Shown: positions 1 through 11,412 of the stretch, one piece after another
Layout of the letters: each line of letters begins with the position of its first letter
Numbering within the stretch: the first letter of the stretch is position 1
Assembly (NCBI RefSeq): GCF_002288925.2
Contig: NW_022098076.1
Span: forward strand, 63,821,566 to 63,885,565
Direction: 5' to 3'
DNA from: Delphinapterus leucas
Lineage: Eukaryota; Chordata; Mammalia; Artiodactyla; Monodontidae
DNA: 64,000 nt
Notes under the pieces: generated by a model
Database searches by the model: none
The model's input: only the letters and a program-made list of their open reading frames with translations
Told to the model about the DNA's origin: nothing
Program-made: the position numbers and the translations under genes

Positions 1-1274
1 ATATAATTTTAGAGATGGAAGAGTTCTTAAAGTCAAGTACTATTTTACAGATGAAGATTCTGTGGCCCAGGAGGTAAAATGATGTGTTTAAGATTCCGCA
101 AGTAGCTAGTAGAAGACTAGAGATTAAATTTCAGAGTGCCTGTCTCCACAGCCTGTGCTTTACAATACTACCATGAACCGAGTGGACAAGAAATTTCCAA
201 GACCTATATTTATAGACATCTCTATGAAGTATAAGGAAGAATTTTGAAAGGTCCCATGCAGGATGGCATCACAGCCTTAGGGAGATCTTTGAAAAGCAGA
301 GAGAGTACTGATTTCCTCACTCAGGCAACCCAGATGTAGCTTGAATGTGTGTTCCAACAGGGGAAGAAACCATGTTCAGGAGAATGTCTGTCATGGAAAA
401 GAGGAAAGGAGTGTGGGTAGTTCTGGAAACTCTGCAAACCCATATCAACCTTGGGCTAGAAGTGTGAGAATCTTGGAGTAGGCACCATCTCCTCACAGGA
501 CTGAGCCACGAATAGTGTCCAGGAATTGGCTATTCCAGAAGCTTCTCTGAGGCCAGCTGTGGTTTGCATGAAATATCTACATACCAAACACCCCAAAATA
601 AAAAGATGAAAGATATACACCCTGTAATTATGTTGTACTGGATTTTCTCAACTAGGCTAAGGCTCAGAACTATGTTTCTCACAATTCCCTTGCCTATATC
701 ATTCCAAGCTAGAGTTGATCCAAATTTGCGTGATATTTGGGAAAGCAGAAATGAAACAGAAACTAATACTCTTGGAAGGTCATCATGGTCAAATACTGTG
801 ACCATCAAACAAAAGGGGCCCAGTGAGCCCTAGCCTCTCCCTTTTCTCAGCTCTGCATCCAGTTTGTCATCTGATTCCTGGCAATACTGACCAATAGTAG
901 CCCCTGTTCTGCCACGAAGCATTTGACTACAGTCCCGCAGAGGTGACAGCTACATTGAGGCAGTAGCCTCGCAGCAGTGGTCATTTTCATGGCTCTGTCC
1001 ATGAGGTCTCCCATCAAGCTCCCATTCTGCTGGCCTATTATGCTTCCATCTCCTTCTCCATCTCCTCTTCCATCTTCCCCCTCTCTGGCACAGATGTTGA
1101 TAGCGGGGGAGGCTGTGAATATATTGCTGGGGGGAACATATGGGAAATGTCTGTACTTTCCACTCAGCTTTGCTGTGAGCCTAAAACTGCTCTAAAAAAT
1201 AAAGTCTATATATAAAAATAAGAAAAGCTGTTCATTATACAGATTTTAAAGTTATAAACTAAAATAAAGAAGAG
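1..1274. other. Unique sequence, nothing assigned
   Basis: I see no gene, RNA or recognisable repeat here. Small frames (up to 92 codons) lack any known motif and overlap each other on both strands. A pyrimidine-rich patch lies at about 1045-1085. Confidence 0.5.
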
Positions 1275-1770
1275 AATAGAAATTAGGCAGAGATAATCAC
1301 TTGATATTTGGGCGTATTTCCATGAAGTCTTTTTTCTATCCCTCCTCACCCCAGTTCGTTGGTAGTGTTTTGTTTTGGTTTACTTTTTACAAATTGGGGT
1401 CGGACTGTACATTCTCTTTTGCATCCTTCCTTTTTATTTAATATTGACTATTTTAATATCCTTAAACATACTTTAAAAGAGCGCTTGATCACATGACATG
1501 GCATAATTCACTTAAGCAATTCCCTGTGGTTGGACAGTTAGGCTGTTTCCTTTTCTCCTTTTGCTGTTATAAATAATGTTATAATAAACATCCTTTTCCA
1601 TAAATATATGTGTCTTTTTTTGTCATATCCTTGGGATAAATCCTGGGAAATGGAATTTCTGAGAAAAGATGACATTTTAGACTCTTCATATGTTGCCTTC
1701 TACAAAAGTGTATCCAGCTATACTTTCATCAGCAGTGAGTACAAGAGCCAGTTTTTAGCCAATTTATTTT
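1275..1770 (-). repeat. Old L1 (L1M-type) fragment
   Basis: The text reads like the reverse strand of an old mammalian L1. A segment resembling 'gctgttataaataatg' is followed by 'aataaacatcc', then a 'gggataaatcc...gaaatggaatttct' section and a 'catcagcagtgag' section, in the order found in L1 3' sequence. It is strongly diverged, and no target-site duplication was identified. The 65-codon frame at 1608-1805 lies within this repeat and is not a gene. Confidence 0.55.
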
Positions 1771-2585
1771 CAAAATTGTTAGTTAGTGGACTACATTTAC
1801 CTTGATTTTCACATGGTGGTATAAAACACTGGAAAAAATAAGGCAAAAATAATATCTCTAAAACTCTAATCTATAAGAAAGAAGAGTCAGGCATATATTG
1901 TACTAATAATGGCCACTATTATTGTAACAATACTTTCATAAGGGTCCTTAAGTAGAGCATGTCATAATAGGAAGATTGGCTTTAACTTCAGAGGGTGGAG
2001 GCGACAGGGTGAGAAGGAAGAGGAATTATTGATGAGTGATCAGAAATATCTGGAGTATCACAAACATTTCTGAGTTCACATTTCAGACAGCAGAGGTGTC
2101 AGGCTAAGGAACCCCTGTGCATATTTAGCCCAGAAAAGAGAAGATGCAGCAGGCGTGTGATATGTTCCTTAAGCATCTAAAGGGCTTTCATATGGCTGAG
2201 AGATTGGAGGTGACTCTGGCCAGATTGCAGATCTAGGACTTGTGGAGAAAGCACATGGATATGGATTGATTCAAACCCAGGAAAGTCCTTTCTAACCAGT
2301 AGAGCCATTGTTGAATGGAATGGACTTCATGTGTGACTCAGAGGTCCTCACCAAAGGAGGCTTGGTGTAGAGGGCAGATGACTAAAGGGGGCTCTGCTTG
2401 CCATGGAGATTGGACTGGTTGACCAACTGGGTCTATGGGTTGTCTTAGCCAAAGAGAACTGTGACACTAGGAAGGAAAGCACATTTTCTTTAGGAAAATG
2501 AACTTTGTCTAATGAAAAGTTGGATTACCTGTACATATATGGGAAATCCTGAGACTAATAATACACACTGTCAGTGGAGGTGATG
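1771..2585. other. Unique sequence, nothing assigned
   Basis: No coding frame of note and no recognised repeat in this stretch, which is mildly purine-rich. Confidence 0.45.
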
Positions 2586-2587
2586 AC

Positions 2588-3340
2588 AGCAGCTAGCATT
2601 TATTTTATGCTTATTACTTTTGAGGCTCTGTTTTAAATTTACTATGAGCATTGTCTCATTTTATTCTCAACCCTTGGGGTGGTATGGTAAATAGAAGAAA
2701 TAATGCCTCCTTCCCCCGCCCCCTCCCAAAGATGTCCAAGTCCTAATCCCTGGAACCTGAGAATATGTTAATTGATGTGGCAAAAGGAACTTTAAAGCTG
2801 TACTTAAGTTAAAGATCTTACATGGGGAGATTAACCTCGTTATCTTGGTGGGCCCACATAATCACAATTGACCTATAAATGAAAGAGGGAGACAGGAGGG
2901 TCAGAGTCAGATTAGAAGATGTGAGAACAAAAGCAGAGGTCAGAGTGACATGCCTGCAGTTTTGAAGATGGAAGGAGGCCAGGGAACCAAGGCATCTGGC
3001 AGCTCCTAGACTTGAAGAGAAATAAGGAAATGACCTGTCCCCTCAAGCCTTCAGAAGAAATGCAGCCCTGCAGACACTTTGTAGCCAAGTCAAACCTTTT
3101 TCTGACACATGACCTTGAGAACCGTAAGATAATAAATACATTGGTATTGTCTTAAGTCATTAAGTTTGTGGTGATTCTTTACAGCAACAATAGAAATCTA
3201 ATCCAGGTGGTCACTGTTACCTTCCGCGGTTTTCAGATGAAGCAACTGAGGCACGGATAGGTAAAGGAACTTTCCCAGGACCTTCAAACTAGTAAGCAGC
3301 AGTAAACCGTCCAGCTCTCAAAGTCTGTACATCAAGATAA
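2588..3340 (-). repeat. MIR SINE split by an LTR insertion
   Basis: The left part (2588-2683) reads as reverse MIR ('agctagcatttattttatgc' followed by a 'ctcattttattctcaaccc' section). The right part (about 3206-3340) resumes the same MIR with 'ttttcagatgaagcaactga' and 'gaggcacggataggtaaagg'. The two halves are separated by the LTR at 2685-3205. This shows that the MIR was in place first and was later interrupted. Confidence 0.7.
2685..3205 (+). repeat. MaLR LTR (MLT1-like)
   Basis: The segment starts TG and ends CA. It contains the typical MLT1-family order: 'aaagatgtccaagtcctaat', 'ccctggaacctgagaatatg', 'ggggagattaacctcg', 'gtgggcccacataatcac', 'gatggaaggaggccag', 'gaaatgcagccctgcagac', then 'gtaagataataaat' near the end. 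The flanks carry a similar 'ggtggt' on both sides (2678-2683 and 3206-3211), an imperfect target-site duplication. It is an old solo LTR with no internal retroviral sequence attached. Confidence 0.7.
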
Positions 3341-4419
3341 CATTTCCATTTATGTCTTCCTTATGCTGAGCAATCTCAGGGCCTCAGCAACAAAGTCCTT
3401 ATGAGATCTCTTGAATGCATTTTATAGTCAGATAAAGAATATAAACATAAGATTTTTTTATGGGTCAGACCCAGATTAATCAAGTCCAGCCTTCTCTCCC
3501 TCTGTGGAATATACCACAAATCACCATAGTTCCTCTTAATCCATTTATGGATCTCGTATTCACGAGTTTAAAAAAAAAAACAACTTTACTCTTGCTACAT
3601 AAAATAGAACTCTACTTTGATATACCTAAATGTGCCTCTCGCAAAGTCAGTATGTGTCTCCTAGTACCCTAGAATTTAGTGAACAAATCAGTGTTCAGTT
3701 TATCCACTATCACATTTACAGACTGAGGCCCTAATATTTAAGTCTTTCTTCATATAGTGTCCTCCCATGGTGGAATCAGCATGGCTGTTCTGCTCTGAGA
3801 TGTTTCTAGCTCTGTTTTTCAAGGACTTGGGGGAAAAAGTAAAACCAAGTGAACTGATGGTTTCTTAAGTTATGCTGGAAGTCGCTGGTAAAGCCAAGAA
3901 CCAAGTCCAAGCCTTCTGTTTCTCGGTAAATTTCCCAACTCCCAGTTATAAGTGCTTTGTTATAAAAATGTTCTTTTGGCTTAGTTGTTTGGCAATATGC
4001 TACTAAAGGAATCCAAGTCAAAAATACAAATGTCAATAACCTCAGGATTCAGTGGCTGAGCAGCAATTTCCGAAATGAATGGAAATTCATTTGGGGATAT
4101 GGTGGTAAAATACCAAAGCATGATGATGAGGAAGAGAATGTTTCTGCCGGTGAAGAAAGCCTGTGAAGACTGGCCAGGAAAATTCAAGGGAAGAGTGAAG
4201 ATACTAAGTGTCTGTTGTCCTCGTGTGCGGGGTAGTGTCTTAGGCATGCAGTAACTGAGGGTCCCCAGTCTTATATGAGGAAATACAGTTTTCATTTTCC
4301 TCCGTGTCTTGGCACTGCTTCCTCTTCCCTGCTGGCTGGGGGAGTTGGATTTCCTACAAATGAAGTGTTGAGTGAAGATGAGAAAGAGCAGTATTGTTGC
4401 TGACGGGGATGTTTAAAAA
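3341..4419. other. Unique sequence, nothing assigned
   Basis: Overlapping short frames on the minus strand (3806-4036 and 3981-4295) have no recognisable domain. No repeat family recognised. Confidence 0.4.
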
Positions 4420-4545
4420 CTCGGTACTGTTTCATAAGTATTTATTGAGTGCCCACTCTGTGCCAGTTACCAAGTTAGGTTCTGGGGAAATAGAGCGAAT
4501 AAATCGTAGGTTTTGTCTATGTTAGATAGGCTCTTTAGTGGTTGA
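4420..4545 (-). repeat. L2 LINE fragment
   Basis: Contains the L2-type 3' motif in reverse: 'tatttattgagtgcccactc' then 'tgtgccag', followed by 'ctggggaaatagagcgaata'. Ancient and short. Confidence 0.55.
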
Positions 4546-4605
4546 CATAACTTAACAATTTAGGGTACTGGTTGACCGGTCTTCAGGTGATGCCAGTCAG
4601 GTCCC

Positions 4606-4725
4606 AGCTTCTCTTTTTTTTTTTTTTAGTTCCCTGACCAGGGATGGAACCAGGGCCCCCTGCAGTGGAAGCACGGAGTCCTAACCACTGGACCGCCAGG
4701 GAATTCCCCTAGCTTCTCTTTTTTT
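4606..4725 (-). mobile_element. CHR-type tRNA-derived SINE with 15-bp TSD
   Basis: The body at 4621-4710 is the reverse complement of a short cetartiodactyl CHR-type SINE: poly(T), then 'agttccctgaccaggg', 'gaaccagggccccctgcag', and the 'ggaccgccagggaattccc' head at the right end. It is flanked by a perfect direct repeat 'agcttctcttttttt' at 4606-4620 and 4711-4725. The 3' end is truncated relative to the 59.5-kb copy. The ORF 4626-4916 reads through this SINE and is not a gene. Confidence 0.9.
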
Positions 4726-6195
4726 AATCTCTTACCTCTGCCTTCTAATATGTTGACTATTTTCAAGGAAGGATCTTGTGGTGCAAGATGGCTGCCACTG
4801 ATCCAACACATCCCGTGGGAAAGATGCAGAATTTCATGTATCTTATTGGCTATTGTTGGGCCATATAGCCACTCCCGGGGAATGCAACGCTTTGGTTGAT
4901 TTAGTTCTAGTCCCATCCAAACAACATGGGCTCTACAGGAGGAAGTGGCTCTTCAGAAGGAAATTGGAATACTGTTACCATTGGATGTATGGCTATTGAA
5001 CCCGAGGTTCCTATTCTACTCTCCTTGAGGAGCATACATTCTAGTTGACATCAGTTACTTGTCATTTCCACTGCCTTCCTACTGAAACCGTAAAGCATGA
5101 GGAGGGCAAGAGGAAAGAAGGATTCTAGTGATGAACAGCAACTTAGAGATCCATCAGTGGATCGCCCACAGCTGATTAGAGATTCCCCCAAGCGGATCCA
5201 CAACAAAGAGCATGATAATACTATAATTGAATCATCCCACCAAAACAGCATTGTGTCCACTAAGTAATCATAGTCTAGTCCCTGTTGGTTCAAGTATCTC
5301 TACCTGCTATCTTCTCCCTCACTGACTTCCCAACTCTTTAAAAATATCCACGTTTTGTTCCTTCCCCCGCACTTCTGCCTCTCCCTCCCCTCCAGCTGTT
5401 AGTCAGACTGCATGCCTAAATTTTGTAGGGCAGAATTTAACAAATCAGAGTGCATTGTTTGTTTTCCTGTTTTAATTCTTGAGAACATTTTGGGAGACAG
5501 GGTGTACAAAAGATCTGATGTGCCTCAGAGCTATAATATATTATCGGGTTTGAAATGCTAATAAGAGTTTACAGAAAGAATAAAGAAATAGTGAGCTTAA
5601 GTAGGAAAAAAAGCAAATTTTGAAGAGATGTGAAAGGTGCTCCCACCCCCCCCAAATGGTTACAGTTTAATCATAATGGGACAGTCCATCACAGAAAAGA
5701 AAGAACTATTTAAGATTCAACTGGGAGGCTAGAGCCAACATTTTTTCCTATAATCAAAAACCCCATAGGGCTGTTAAACTAGCCTTGGAGAAAAGCGTCA
5801 GTGGCCCAAAAACAATACCAAGCACAAACAAACGTGTGAAATGCATACATTGCCCACTTCAATGAGGTATTCACCTCAAAGTGGAGGAGACTGGAAACAT
5901 TATTAAATATGTCAGGGTATAGATTGGAACTCATTTTAACACAAACTTTTTGACTGCCTTACTATTGTTGGATGCCTTATAGGTTTTGGCAAGTTTCAAA
6001 GCGTGGCTCATTAGAAGAAATGGAATGTTGGGATTACTGGCTAATACTTGAGAGAAATCTCTCCTGGGAAACTTTGTGCTTTGCCCAGAAAGACAGTACT
6101 CTGATAGGAATCAGAATATTAACTTGTTCCAGCACCTTCTTTCATGACAATATTACCTTGATTTAAGTTGTACTCATTTCTTTCTAGGAGCTCAA
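4726..6195. other. Unique sequence, nothing assigned
   Basis: No gene or recognised repeat. A C-run lies at about 5641-5653. Small frames at 5051-5293 and 5972-6166 have no support. Confidence 0.4.
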
Positions 6196-6199
6196 ACTG

Positions 6200-6325
6200 A
6201 GTTTTATGTGGGACATTATTTCTGTTTATCATCACAAATTCCCTTTGAGGAGAAGTAGGGGGTAGGTATTACTGTTCCTATTTTAAAGTTGGGGAAACAG
6301 AAGCTCAGAGAATGACTTCAATAAA
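6200..6325 (-). repeat. MIR SINE fragment
   Basis: Shows the reverse-MIR pattern: 'ggtaggtattactgttcc', then 'aaagttggggaaacagaagc' and 'tcagagaatgactt'. Confidence 0.6.
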
Positions 6326-6971
6326 TACCACTGCTTTCACATGCAGGTGACGGCTTAATTCAGGTTCAAATATCTTCATCAATCTAAAGAAGCTGAACCA
6401 GCCCCCCAAAGCTATGTGATCATTCTTGAGAGATTGCCCTTTAAGTTTATAAGAGAACTCAGAACTATCCCCTGCTTCAGAGGCCAGAAAGGAGAAATCT
6501 GTGCTAGCATCTTCCACAGCTGGATGTGCTGAATTTGTGTCTAGTTTTTCAACCCCTCACTGAACTAGACCATGATTTTGGTCTAGATTTGTAAGTTGGC
6601 ATCTCCTTTTTGCCCCAGCCCAGTTTGAGCACTAACTCAGAACTCCAAACTCTTAGCTCGCTGATTTTTTGGTTCCTAGAGGAACAGGGGACCCTGTGAA
6701 GGCACTTGAGAAGAGCCAAGAGTTCCCTCCTATTTGCTACCACTTTCTTCTCTCAACCCTCACGAAGCCTTGGTGCCCTGCTCTGCGACCCTCCCACCGA
6801 AAAGCCACCCGCTTAAGGTGGGGGTCAGATTGATTGTCTCAGAACTCTGCGCGCATCTTATATAGCCTGACAGACTTAGCAGAATCACCTGTGGGCTGAC
6901 TCAAAGGCTGGCAGTCACAAAGCAGCTGATTTCTATTAGGTCTTAAGTCACAACCAACAGAGTCTGTAAAT

Positions 6972-7088
6972 CAGTGATTCTCAATCTTGACTCCTCTTGA
7001 GAATCAACCCGTGGAGCTTTAAAAATACATCAAGGCCTGGGTCCTACTCTCTAATGACTGCAATTTAATTGGTCTGGGGGAAGACCTA
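6972..7088 (+). repeat. MER5A-like hAT relic (partial)
   Basis: Begins 'cagtgattctcaatcttgac', followed by 'gtggagctttaaaaatac' and 'atttaattggtctgggg', the left and central parts of a MER5A-type non-autonomous hAT element. The right terminal repeat is missing and the sequence passes straight into an L1 fragment. Confidence 0.65.
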
Positions 7089-7094
7089 GCTCTT

Positions 7095-7530
7095 AGTAGT
7101 TTTTGGGGGGGTTTTTTCATTTTTTTTATTACATTTTTTAAGAGTACTTTTAGGTTCATAGCAGAATTGAAAGGAAGTTACAAAGATTTCCCATCTACTC
7201 CTCCAACATGCACAGCCTCCCCCATTATCAGTATCCCCCATCAGAATGGTACATTTATTACTATCAGTGAACCTACACTGACACATCATGATCACTCAGT
7301 GTCCATACTTTACATTAGGGTCCACTCTTGGTGTCGTACATTCTACAGGTTTGGACAAATGTATAATGATATATATTCTTTTTTACAGTATAATGATATA
7401 TATTCTTTTTTACAGTATCATACTGAGAATTCTCATTGTCCTAAATATCCTCTGTGCTCTACCTATTCATCTCTCCCCCACCCCAACCCCTGACCTTAGT
7501 ATCTTTCAATGCTTCCTGGAGTTGAGAGCC
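7095..7530 (-). repeat. Old L1 fragment with internal duplication
   Basis: Text such as 'aggttcatagcagaattga', 'gaacctacactgacacatca' and 'tttggacaaatgtataatga' matches the reverse orientation of an old mammalian L1. It contains a perfect 27-bp tandem duplication at 7362-7388 and 7389-7415 (unit starting 'tataatgatatatattc'). The frames 7167-7493 and 7288-7536 arise from this repeat. Confidence 0.6.
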
Positions 7531-7573
7531 ATGTAAGTCCTGAATGTGAACCTATGCATCTGTGCCTACATCA

Positions 7574-7603
7574 ACAGTCCATAATAAAACAGTCCATAAT
7601 AAA
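7574..7603 (+). repeat. 15-bp perfect tandem duplication
   Basis: 'acagtccataataaa' occurs at 7574-7588 and again at 7589-7603 without a mismatch. Confidence 0.85.
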
Positions 7604-7619
7604 ATTGATAGCACCGTGG

Positions 7620-7800
7620 ACCTGGTTCTATGCTAAGCCACCTGCATGCACTCTCTTATTGCATTCTCTCCATATCTCCCTGGGACAGTTACTATTATTA
7701 GCCTCATTTTACAGGTGAAAATAATGAAGCATACCTAATGAGGCTAAACAAGTTGCCTAAGATCCTGCCTCTAGAAATAACTCTGGCTCCACAGCTAAAG
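7620..7800 (-). repeat. MIR SINE fragment
   Basis: The reverse-MIR pattern 'cattttacaggtgaaaataa' is followed by 'caagttgcctaagatcc' and 'ctggctccacag'. Confidence 0.55.
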
Positions 7801-8910
7801 CACATCAACCCCTGGACCACAAAATATTTGTAGCCATGTAAGTTCTGTGCCTCTAAATTTAAACCTTTGTTGCTATTAGTATCCTTCTCTCAATGGTTGT
7901 AGACTCTTCAAGTCCAGACAGGAATATTGAGAAGACCCCAATCTAGAAACTTGGGAACAATTTTTTTTATCTGCCTTCATGGAAACAAAGCTATAGATGC
8001 TTCCAATCTATCTCCAAAGAAAACAAGACTTATTTACATATAAGTCCCCTTCTCCGTTGCAGTATTTCACAATCCACTCTCAGTTCTAGGTCCCTCCCAC
8101 CACATGGTAAGAAGTAGAAACATTCAGAGGAACAAATTTAATCTCTAGGGGTTCACACTGTATTAGTTTTCTGAGTTTTAATGTTTCTGTGGCATGTAGC
8201 ATCTACCCAGAGCACTTGAAAAGTTTACGGGTGGACCCTGGCTTCCACTAACACCAAGGAGATCTTTATTGTCCCATTTGATTGATAGATGCAGGTGTAA
8301 GGTGACAGCGGGCTGGGTCATCGCCTAATGTAGAATAACAAAGGGGAAGGAATCTTAACCCAAGAGCTTTGAATCCATCTGCCTGCTAAGCTGTTCCTTG
8401 GTCAATGGCAGGTGGGGGTGTGCTGAGAAGTTCACGTAGGAGGAGCCCTAAGTCCACCTCTATTGGGCACAGATTAAATCACCTGCTGTACCTCCACCAC
8501 CATTTGTATATGAAAGAGTTTGAATAGGCATTAAAACCAGGCTTACAGGAAAAAAAAAAAGGGGGTAGCCTGACACCAATAGATGAAGAAAGGGATAAAG
8601 GAACCTAATTTTTCCCTTGGAATAAGGAGTTGGGGATGGCTAGGGTACAGGGGCAGTTCATGGGCTGATGGTATTTAAATAGCCCTTTTCTAAAAAAACA
8701 AAACCTAACACTTCCTCTTTCTTCTCCTGGAAATATTGACAATATTCTTTTTATCCCAACAGGTTAGGTCTCTCTATTCCTAATCCCAATTCCCAAAAGT
8801 GGGATCCTAGAATGCCCCCATTTTCTACAGTAGAAGAGTTGCTTTGTGTCTAAATAACCCTAACTCAGTGGGGCCCGAAATACATGTAATCACAAATGGA
8901 CGGTTTTTAT
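7801..8910. other. Unique sequence, nothing assigned
   Basis: No gene or confidently recognised repeat. There is a short A-run at 8550-8559. Confidence 0.4.
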
Positions 8911-8914
8911 CATC

Positions 8915-9045
8915 AAATGCAGGGTGATCGTTCTGGTTTGCCCAAGGCTGCCAGTTTTTGCACTGTATATCCCACGTTTTGGGAAACACCTCAGTTCCAG
9001 GCAAACTGGGAGGGGTTGTGGGTCATCCCATAATGGCAACCTCCC
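8915..9045. repeat. Palindromic DNA-transposon relic
   Basis: The left arm ('gggtgatcgttctggtttgc', from about 8922) is similar to the reverse complement of the right arm ('ggcaaactgggagggg...gtcatccc', to about 9031). A 'gcactg' spacer section lies between them. This is the organisation of a small terminal-inverted-repeat element seen widely in mammals. I cannot name the family with confidence. Confidence 0.45.
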
Positions 9046-10025
9046 TAATTTTATTATGGGGACTCCGTCGCAGAAGAGACTTGCTGCAATGTATTCACGC
9101 ATATTTGCTGCTCCCTTTTCCAGCCGTTATATAAATGCTCATGGAAACTTCCTCTGGTCCTGGAGGGATTTCAGGGGTTGTGCCCTTCTGACACATCTAT
9201 GAATTAGGTGAGGAGAGAATGGTTTCCTACAGCTAGTATAGAGCCAGGGCTAATTTTCAGGATAACCCACTCTCCTGTCTCCTGAGACATTTACGTGACC
9301 GTGTGATTCTCATGAATGCATTTGTGTTACCCAATGGAGTAAATACCCGTTAGTTCTTGGTGAATTTGAGTTCTCTCAGGCAGTTGTGGAAAACCTTAGC
9401 TGCATTGTGATTACAGGCAACTGCACTGGTATCTTATCTCTTCCTAATGTAATGTGGAAATCACTGTTGATATTTAATAACAAGGCCTTTCCTGAGGAAG
9501 AATGAAGAATGAGAAATTCCACTTTCCTCCCCAGCATCCTGATTCCCTTTCCTTCCTAAATATGTAATTCCAGAAAGGTAATTTTTAAATCTCATTTCTG
9601 AGGCAAAGAGCATTGTTATCGTTAAGAGTCAAAATGTGACCAGTTGAAATCTGGTATTTTCCACCCAGAGAAAAAAAAAACAGACTATGGATTGGCCAAG
9701 AAATGAAAATCCCATTTTAATAAAATTCTTGTTTAAAAAAATCAGTACCATTAGAGGTCATTACCGAGCATATTTCATTTTAATGTAAATTCTTTCATTC
9801 ATGGCTAATTTCCTCTTGTTTTTGTGGTAAGGTGTAATCAGGACTTAATACTCATGCTTTCTTCTTATGAGACTAGACTAAGGCAACAGTTTTAAGAAAG
9901 GCCATTACAACCCTCTACAACTTGATCCTCAGTGCTCAAGTTACTGATGTGACGTGCAGCCGAATGTTAAAAACAGATGTAAGAGTACTAAACAAAGTTA
10001 AGGGTAAGCAATGAGGCGGGGTGAT
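9046..10025. other. Mostly unique AT-rich sequence
   Basis: No gene or certain repeat. The stretch 9390-9900 is AT-rich with several TAAT cores. No frame of interest. Confidence 0.35.
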
Positions 10026-10029
10026 ATAG

Positions 10030-10180
10030 TTGGGTTATTCATTTGATTGAGTCATTGAGTACGTGCGGGTACAGTGTGCTGAGCTCGGACTACACAGGAT
10101 TACAAAGCTGAATAAGACACTGCTTGGCCCCAAGAAGCTTAGAGTAATGTGAGTATGTCCATGTTTATATAGTGCAAGAA
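10030..10180 (-). repeat. L2 LINE fragment
   Basis: The reverse L2 3' pattern 'gagtcattgagtacgtgc' is followed by 'cagtgtgctgagctcgg', 'acaaagctgaataagacac' and 'ccccaagaagcttagag'. Confidence 0.6.
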
Positions 10181-10484
10181 TGGAAATAATACACCAGGTT
10201 TTAGAATTAAAGCCAATATTTTTGTTGTTGTGAAATGATTTTATGTTTAGAATCAATTTTACTATTAGGCATATTTTAAAGGTAAGTCCCTTGAAATGTA
10301 TCCCTATTGTGACAATTGGCTTGGTTTGGGATGCTGGGGTGAAGGGTCCAGTAGATTCTGGGCGCAGGAACAATGGTGGCACGCCACCTGACTCCGGCTC
10401 ACCTCCGATTAGGCAATTAGCCCCACATTATTTGAGTATCCAATTTACTTTTACATTTTAAAGTTGTAAAATGCATAATGATTT

Positions 10485-10725
10485 TTTTCACTTCCTGATT
10501 ATGAGTAATAAAAATTTAAGGGAATATAAAGTTTAACTTGTCTGTTAATTGAGGGGAAAGAGCCATGCTAAATCAGTCAAGAACAGAATGGTCACCGAAG
10601 AAACGCAGAAGAAACTGCCCGTGAGGATCCCGTTTGCTATTTTAATTAGAGTCTGTCAATTAGAAGCGAATGACAGGGGGCAAGGAATCCTGGTTAATGA
10701 AATCATCATCCCAAATTGAAGGGGA
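10485..10725. promoter_or_regulatory. Repeat-free block with clustered homeodomain/TALE-like motifs
   Basis: No repeat is recognised in this AT-rich block. It carries TAATTA within 'ttttaattagag' (about 10641-10651), a second ATTAG site shortly after, a TGACAG TALE-type core at 10671-10676, and further ATTA cores on both sides. Such packing is typical of developmental enhancers, but here it is an inference from motifs only. Conservation was not testable. Confidence 0.25.
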
Positions 10726-10902
10726 AGGTCACAAAGAACAGGATGTCTCATTCGACTTCATCTTGAGGGTCTTATACACCGAAATTTCTGGAATCCTCTT
10801 TTAGACCTCATGAGACTAGACTGTTAATATGACCACTCAATTAACTCTGGGTATAATTAACTGCTTGCCTGGTCCTGCCTACAACCAAAGCTCTCCGTCA
10901 GC

Positions 10903-10915
10903 AAGATTAGTGCAG
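10903..10915 (+). repeat. First of three identical 13-bp target-site copies
   Basis: 'aagattagtgcag' occurs here, at 11147-11159 and at 11413-11425. The three copies bracket two adjacent SINEs. Confidence 0.95.
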
Positions 10916-11146
10916 GGCTCCCCTGGTGGCACAGTGGGCTTCCCTGGTGGCGCAGTGGTTGGGAGTCCACCTGTCGATGCAGGGGACACAGGCTCGTGCC
11001 CCGGTCTGGGAAGATCCCACATGCCGCGGAGTGGCTGGGCCCGTGAGCCATGGCCGCTGAGCCTGCGCGTCCGGAGCCTGTGCTCCACGACGGGAGAGGC
11101 CACAACAGTGAGAGGCCCGAGTACCGCAAAAAAAAAGAAAAAACAA
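10916..11146 (+). mobile_element. Cetacean CHR SINE with duplicated head
   Basis: A near full-length tRNA-derived SINE: head 'ggcttccctggtggcgcagt', a box-B-like 'ggctcgtgccccgg', 'gatcccacatgccgcgg', 'gggcccgtgagccatggccg', and a tail of A-rich sequence. The first 21 bp of the head are duplicated: 10916-10936 and 10937-10957 differ at two positions. The element is preceded and followed by the 13-bp target copies at 10903-10915 and 11147-11159. The frames of 168, 148, 90 and 74 codons across this region are SINE sequence, not genes. Confidence 0.93.
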
Positions 11147-11159
11147 AAGATTAGTGCAG

Positions 11160-11412
11160 GGCTTCCCTGGTGGCGCAGTGGTTGGGAATCTGCCTACCAG
11201 TGCAGGGGACACGGGTTCGAGCTCTGGTCTGGGAGGATCCCACATGCCGCGGAACAGCTGGGCCTGTGCGCTGCAACTACTGAGGCCTGCGTGCCTGGAG
11301 CCTGTGCTCCGCAGCAGGAGGGGCCACCTCAGTGAGAAGCCCGTGCACCGCAACGACGACCCAATGCAGCCAAAAATAAATAAATAAAATAAATTTTTTT
11401 TTAAAAAGGAAA
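11160..11412 (+). mobile_element. Second, more diverged CHR SINE
   Basis: A longer-type CHR SINE with the same head. Its body differs ('gctgcaactactgaggcctg', 'agtgagaagcccgtgcaccg', 'caatgcagccaaaaataaat'). It ends in an A/T-rich tail and the third target-site copy at 11413-11425. The extra tRNA-unrelated body and higher divergence suggest that it inserted before the copy at 10916-11146. Confidence 0.92.

Noticed and set aside
10829..11353. Reading frames of 168 (+) and 148 (-) codons, plus several shorter ones
   Set aside because: They are translations of two adjacent SINEs; the same peptide patterns recur at the other SINE copies (22.1 and 56.4 kb).
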